Assembly (NCBI GenBank): GCA_964424205.1
Contig: CAYRIF010000140.1
Coordinates: 1-9,644 of the forward strand
DNA length: 9,644 nucleotides
Source: CAYRIF01 sp964424205
GTDB lineage: Bacteria > Bacteroidota > Bacteroidia > Cytophagales > Cyclobacteriaceae
Reading direction: 5' to 3'
Each line of letters opens with the position of its first letter. Within the stretch, counting starts at the first letter, position 1. The notes under the pieces were generated by a model, which searched no databases, was not told the DNA's origin, and saw only the letters and a program-made list of their open reading frames with translations. The position numbers and the translations under genes are program-made. Shown here piece after piece: positions 6,635 to 9,644 of the stretch.

Positions 6635-6665
6635 TTGGTAATTGGTCGCTTTCGTATTAACTTCA
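6635..6665 (+). promoter_or_regulatory. Candidate recA promoter
   Basis: TTG (6635-6637), a 20-base spacer, then TAACTTCA (6658-6665), which matches TAnnTTTG at all but one position. The transcript would have a leader of about 30 bases before the recA ATG at 6702. The spacing is good, but the -7 box is imperfect. No recognisable SOS operator was seen. Confidence 0.35.
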
Positions 6666-6701
6666 CAGAATATAATTTCAAATTTACACCAACAAAAAGA
6701 A

Positions 6702-7721
6702 ATGAGTGATAATTCAGCAAAATTAAAAGCCCTGCAGTTAACCATTGACACCCTTGAAAAAACTTATGGCAAGGGTGCGGTCATGAAGCTTAGCGATAAA
6801 AAAGTAATGGATATCGGTTCAATCTCCACAGGTTCTCTGGGATTAGATATTGCTTTGGGAATTGGAGGAATACCAAAAGGGAGGGTAGTTGAAATATACG
6901 GACCTGAATCATCAGGTAAAACTACACTTTCGATGCACTGTATCGCTGAGGCCCAAAAGGCAGGTGGTTTGGCAGCTTTTATTGATGCTGAACATGCTTT
7001 CGACAAAGTATATGCAGAAAGTTTGGGGATTGATACCGACAACCTGCTTATTTCTCAACCAGATAGTGGTGAGCAAGCGTTAGAAATCACAGAACATTTA
7101 ATTCGCTCCGGAGCAATTGACATCGTCGTTGTAGATTCTGTGGCCGCACTTGTGCCAAAGGCTGAACTGGAAGGAGAAATGGGTGACAGCAAAATGGGGC
7201 TGCAAGCAAGGTTGATGTCGCAGGCCATGAGAAAACTAACCGGTGCCATCAATAAAACTGGCTGTACTTGTATATTTATTAACCAGCTAAGACAAAAAAT
7301 AGGCATCGTATTTGGTAATCCTGAAACCACCACTGGTGGCAATGCGCTTAAATTTTATGCTTCGGTAAGGTTAGACATTCGTAGAATCGGACAAATAAAA
7401 GAGAGTGCTGATAATATCACTGGGAACAGAACGAGGGTAAAAGTAGTAAAAAACAAAGTCGCACCACCATTCAAAATCGTGGAATTTGACATCATTTATG
7501 GTCAAGGAATTTCTAAAGCAGGGGAAATTTTAGATTTAGGCGTTGAACTTGATATCGTCAAAAAAGCAGGTTCTTGGTTCTCTTATAATGGCGATAAGCT
7601 AGGGCAGGGGAGAGAAGCGGTGAAGAAATTATTAGAAGATAACCCTGAATTATCGGATGAACTAGAGAAAAAAATTAAAGCTAAGGTAAATGGTGAAGAT
7701 GAAGCTACTGAAAAAGCATAA
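6702..7721 (+). CDS. recA: RecA recombinase
   Basis: A 339-residue RecA, the ATP-dependent strand-exchange protein of homologous recombination and SOS induction. All family motifs are present: Walker A GPESSGKT (67-74), Walker B IVVVD (141-145), loop L1 around EGEMGDSKMGLQAR (157-170) and loop L2 GNPETTTGGNALKFY (205-219), followed by SVRLDIRRIG. The C-terminal tail is short and mildly acidic (GEDEATEKA), so the protein is a little shorter than the E. coli one. The frame is open upstream to a TTG at 6642, but the ATG at 6702 is chosen because MSDNSAKLKALQLTIDTLEK is the usual N-terminus and the candidate promoter overlaps the earlier start. An A-rich stretch, not a Shine-Dalgarno sequence, precedes the ATG. 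It is transcribed divergently from the aminopeptidase gene, and a strong hairpin terminator follows. Confidence 0.99.
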   Translation: MSDNSAKLKALQLTIDTLEKTYGKGAVMKLSDKKVMDIGSISTGSLGLDIALGIGGIPKGRVVEIYGPESSGKTTLSMHCIAEAQKAGGLAAFIDAEHAFDKVYAESLGIDTDNLLISQPDSGEQALEITEHLIRSGAIDIVVVDSVAALVPKAELEGEMGDSKMGLQARLMSQAMRKLTGAINKTGCTCIFINQLRQKIGIVFGNPETTTGGNALKFYASVRLDIRRIGQIKESADNITGNRTRVKVVKNKVAPPFKIVEFDIIYGQGISKAGEILDLGVELDIVKKAGSWFSYNGDKLGQGREAVKKLLEDNPELSDELEKKIKAKVNGEDEATEKA

Positions 7722-7789
7722 TGCAGACTTAGAGATATGAGACTGCTAGGTTGCTGGCATTTCTATGCTCAGCATGTTCCTTCGCATAA

Positions 7790-7822
7790 AAAATCCCGCT
7801 CGATAATATCGAGCGGGATTTT
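7790..7822. terminator. Bidirectional intrinsic terminator between recA and the T9SS protein gene
   Basis: A perfect 15-bp inverted repeat (arms 7790-7804 and 7808-7822, loop AAT) has a GC-rich core, CCCGCTCG / CGAGCGGG. On the plus strand the stem ends in TTTT after recA. On the minus strand it ends in a run of six T (7793-7788), 33 bases past the stop of the convergent gene. It can therefore terminate both transcripts. Confidence 0.93.
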
Positions 7823-7854
7823 ATTGTGGTTCTATTTTGTCAGTGGAAAAATTA

Positions 7855-9555
7855 CTATTGGATTACCACCTTACGGATGTATCTATTTTGTCCTGACCTT
7901 ACTTCTACTATGTAAATTCCTGTAGGTATGTTTCTTTCAAACGCTAAGTCATATTTTAATGCCTGGTTTGGGTTTAGAACCACCGTTTTATTCAGCACAA
8001 CTTTACCCACACTATTATATACGCTTATTGAAGCATCTCCTTCTCCTACATTTTGCATTTCAATTGTTGCATGACCTCCTTCGATTGGATTCGGATATAC
8101 ATTGAAAGCAAAGCTTGCTAACGAAATATTGACTGACGCTACCGGCGAATATTCAAATGCCCCATCAAAATCAACTTGCCGTAGTCTATAATAGGAAACG
8201 CCATTCAATGGTGATTTGTCCACATAATCATAACGCTGCAATTCGTTGGTTGTTCCGTTACCTGCTACCTGTCCTATTTCAAAGAAATCCACCCCGTTAC
8301 TTGATCTTTCTACAGAGAAGAAATCATTGTCAATTTCTGATGCTGTTTTCCAATCTAGGGCTACTGTGTTGTTTTTATCAGAAGCATTGAACGAAACTAG
8401 TTCTACTGGGAGAGGCGCGTCGTTGTCAAGAATACTGAACGTATGTACGAGCGTTTGCGCTGCACTCCCATCTCCAAGATTACAATTCACAGGATTAGAC
8501 AAGGTTATAAAAATGGTTTCATTTGCTTCGGAAAGCATGTCATCCTCTACAGGAAATGATAGAAATTGCAATTGCTGCAACCCTGGAATGGCTAAATTAA
8601 AAGTTATTGTTCCTGTTGTTAATGTATAATCAACTCCCCCTCCTGTAGCTGTTCCACCCGTTACCGTATAATCAATTGAGGATGTAGGAGAAATACTATT
8701 AATCTGTAAAATAATTAGAGGGTTTGCAACGCTTTCATCTGCTGATGAAGCAGCTGATTGAAAAAATACCTTTATTGGATTATCATTATCGTTTATGGTA
8801 TAGGTATGCACCGTATTCGTCCCTAGTGTTGCATTGACGGGTGCCGATAGGGTAATTTGAATTGTTTCATCATTTTCTATCAGTGCGTCGTCAATAATAA
8901 TAGCTGGTATATTTCCAAAACTGTCCCCTGCAGGTATGGTCAATACTCCGCTGACGAGTGTGTAGTCTGTACCACTTGTTGCTGTTCCAGATACCGTATA
9001 GGTAACATCAACATCCAGTCCAGAAATAGTGGATAGTTCCACTCTAAAATTAACAGGAGAAATGGACTCAGTATTATTTGAAACAACTGAAGTAAATTGT
9101 ATTTCCGGACCTGGCTCATTATCCAAAATAGAAAAAGTATGCGCAATAGGTTCAGAACTAGAACCATTTCCCAAAATGCAATTGATTGGGTTTGATAAGG
9201 TGATAACTATCGTTTCATTTGCTTCAGGGAGCATGTCGTCCACTACAGGAAATGATAAAAACTGCAATTGCTGCAACCCTGGAATGGCTAAATCAAACGT
9301 TATTGTTCCTGTTGTTAATGTATAATCAACTCCCCCTCCTGTAGCTGTTCCACCTGTCACCGTATAATCAATTGAAGATGTTGGAGAAGTGCTAGTAATC
9401 TGTAAAACAATTACCGGGGTTGTAACACTTTCATCTGCTGATGAAGCAGCAGATTGAAAAAATACAGTCTGTGAAAACAAATTAAAGCTAAAAAAAATAC
9501 CGAGTACAAAAACTAACAGTTTTTTATATTTCTTTTTGATGATGAAATGTTTCAT
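7855..9555 (-). CDS. Secreted Calx-beta repeat protein with type IX secretion sorting domain
   Basis: A 566-residue exported protein. Residues 1-29 are a signal peptide (KKKYKK, a hydrophobic core, end near FSQ). Three Calx-beta-like repeats follow at about 31-146, 150-258 and 263-378, each with DYT, an acidic DD/E-rich LSNP or LSAP strand and a DND/DNE end. These beta-sandwich modules typically bind calcium and occur in adhesins. Residues about 382-478 (PVELVSF...DWKTASEIDNDFFSVERS...SYYRLRQVDFDG) form the fibronectin-like module common before T9SS tails. The tail, about 484-566 (VYPNPIEG...TGIYIVEVRSG...RKVVIQ), is a type A sorting domain, directing passage through the type IX system and cell-surface attachment or release. 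No enzyme domain is seen, so an adhesive or structural role is inferred. It converges on recA and shares its terminator. No convincing promoter was found upstream. Confidence 0.92.
   Translation of the reverse strand: MKHFIIKKKYKKLLVFVLGIFFSFNLFSQTVFFQSAASSADESVTTPVIVLQITSTSPTSSIDYTVTGGTATGGGVDYTLTTGTITFDLAIPGLQQLQFLSFPVVDDMLPEANETIVITLSNPINCILGNGSSSEPIAHTFSILDNEPGPEIQFTSVVSNNTESISPVNFRVELSTISGLDVDVTYTVSGTATSGTDYTLVSGVLTIPAGDSFGNIPAIIIDDALIENDETIQITLSAPVNATLGTNTVHTYTINDNDNPIKVFFQSAASSADESVANPLIILQINSISPTSSIDYTVTGGTATGGGVDYTLTTGTITFNLAIPGLQQLQFLSFPVEDDMLSEANETIFITLSNPVNCNLGDGSAAQTLVHTFSILDNDAPLPVELVSFNASDKNNTVALDWKTASEIDNDFFSVERSSNGVDFFEIGQVAGNGTTNELQRYDYVDKSPLNGVSYYRLRQVDFDGAFEYSPVASVNISLASFAFNVYPNPIEGGHATIEMQNVGEGDASISVYNSVGKVVLNKTVVLNPNQALKYDLAFERNIPTGIYIVEVRSGQNRYIRKVVIQ
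8422..8769 (-). repeat. Calx-beta unit 3, near-copy of unit 1
   Basis: This codes for residues 263-378 of the secreted protein. It lies exactly 696 bp from unit 1, with no insertions or deletions. By hand count 97 of 116 residues are identical between the two units, and 56 bases (8603-8658) are identical in sequence to 9299-9354. Confidence 0.9.
8782..9108 (-). repeat. Calx-beta unit 2, divergent
   Basis: This codes for residues 150-258, a third Calx-beta unit between the two near-identical copies. It shares the fold signatures (VTYTVSGTATSGTDYTL, IIDDALIENDE, YTINDND) but is clearly different in sequence from units 1 and 3, giving an A-B-A' order. Confidence 0.8.
9118..9465 (-). repeat. Calx-beta unit 1, near-copy of unit 3
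   Basis: This codes for residues 31-146, directly after the signal peptide. It is the partner of unit 3 at a 696-bp offset. Differences cluster in the last third of the unit (residues 117-138), while the central part is almost unchanged at the nucleotide level. Confidence 0.9.
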
Positions 9556-9644
9556 GCTATTTGGTGCTAATACTTTAAAAATCTGAGACTAATCATAATT
9601 TCCCTACATTGGCAAGCCATTGAAATGTTTCGCCTAATATGAAA

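Noticed and set aside
6642..6701. Upstream extension of RecA from the TTG at 6642
   Set aside because: The extra 20 residues match no RecA N-terminus, the candidate promoter lies inside this stretch, and the ATG at 6702 gives the standard start.
6764..7342. Minus-strand open frames inside recA
   Set aside because: They lie fully within recA in antisense and show no family resemblance.
8246..8629. Plus-strand open frames across the Calx-beta gene
   Set aside because: These are antisense shadows of a well-supported secreted protein. Similar frames recur at 9029-9325 because the underlying repeat is duplicated.
9556..9644. Promoter or gene at the right edge
   Set aside because: No TAnnTTTG box or coding frame could be supported in these 89 bases; only a weak TGGC/GCCA dyad near 9614-9623 was seen.

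Overview
The window looks like chromosomal DNA from a member of the Bacteroidota, most likely a Cytophagales-type bacterium. Four things suggest this: the AT-rich composition, starts that lack a strong Shine-Dalgarno sequence, promoter boxes of the Bacteroidota TAnnTTTG type, and a secreted protein with a type IX secretion (T9SS) C-terminal sorting domain. The phylum is well supported. The order is inference.

Layout: (1) 1-250, minus strand, the 5' end of an RluA-family pseudouridine synthase that runs off the left edge. (2) 498-4521, a minus-strand operon in the order periplasmic TlpA-like thioredoxin (3187-4521), OmpR/PhoB-type response regulator (2503-3183), PhoR-like histidine kinase (1398-2426) and EamA-family transporter (498-1367). 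(3) 4618-6458, a tight minus-strand pair: a membrane-anchored COG4324-type predicted aminopeptidase followed 11 bases later by a DUF3108 envelope protein. (4) 6702-7721, plus strand, recA, divergent from the aminopeptidase across a 243-base spacer with a perfect 10-bp stem-loop. (5) 7855-9555, minus strand, a secreted Calx-beta repeat protein with a T9SS sorting domain. It converges on recA, and a strong bidirectional terminator lies between them.

The most interesting point is regulatory. Upstream of the thioredoxin gene, the minus strand carries three TTAAC-like hexamers spaced exactly 11 bp apart. They end just before a TAnnTTTG -7 box that has no TTG -33 element at the usual distance. This is how PhoB/PhoP-class regulators commonly bind, so the operon may be activated by its own response regulator. 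The kinase has almost no extracytoplasmic loop, so the co-transcribed periplasmic thioredoxin or another membrane partner could take part in sensing; that is inference. No CRISPR array, insertion sequence, prophage gene, tRNA or rRNA was seen. Most of the window is ordinary core genome.
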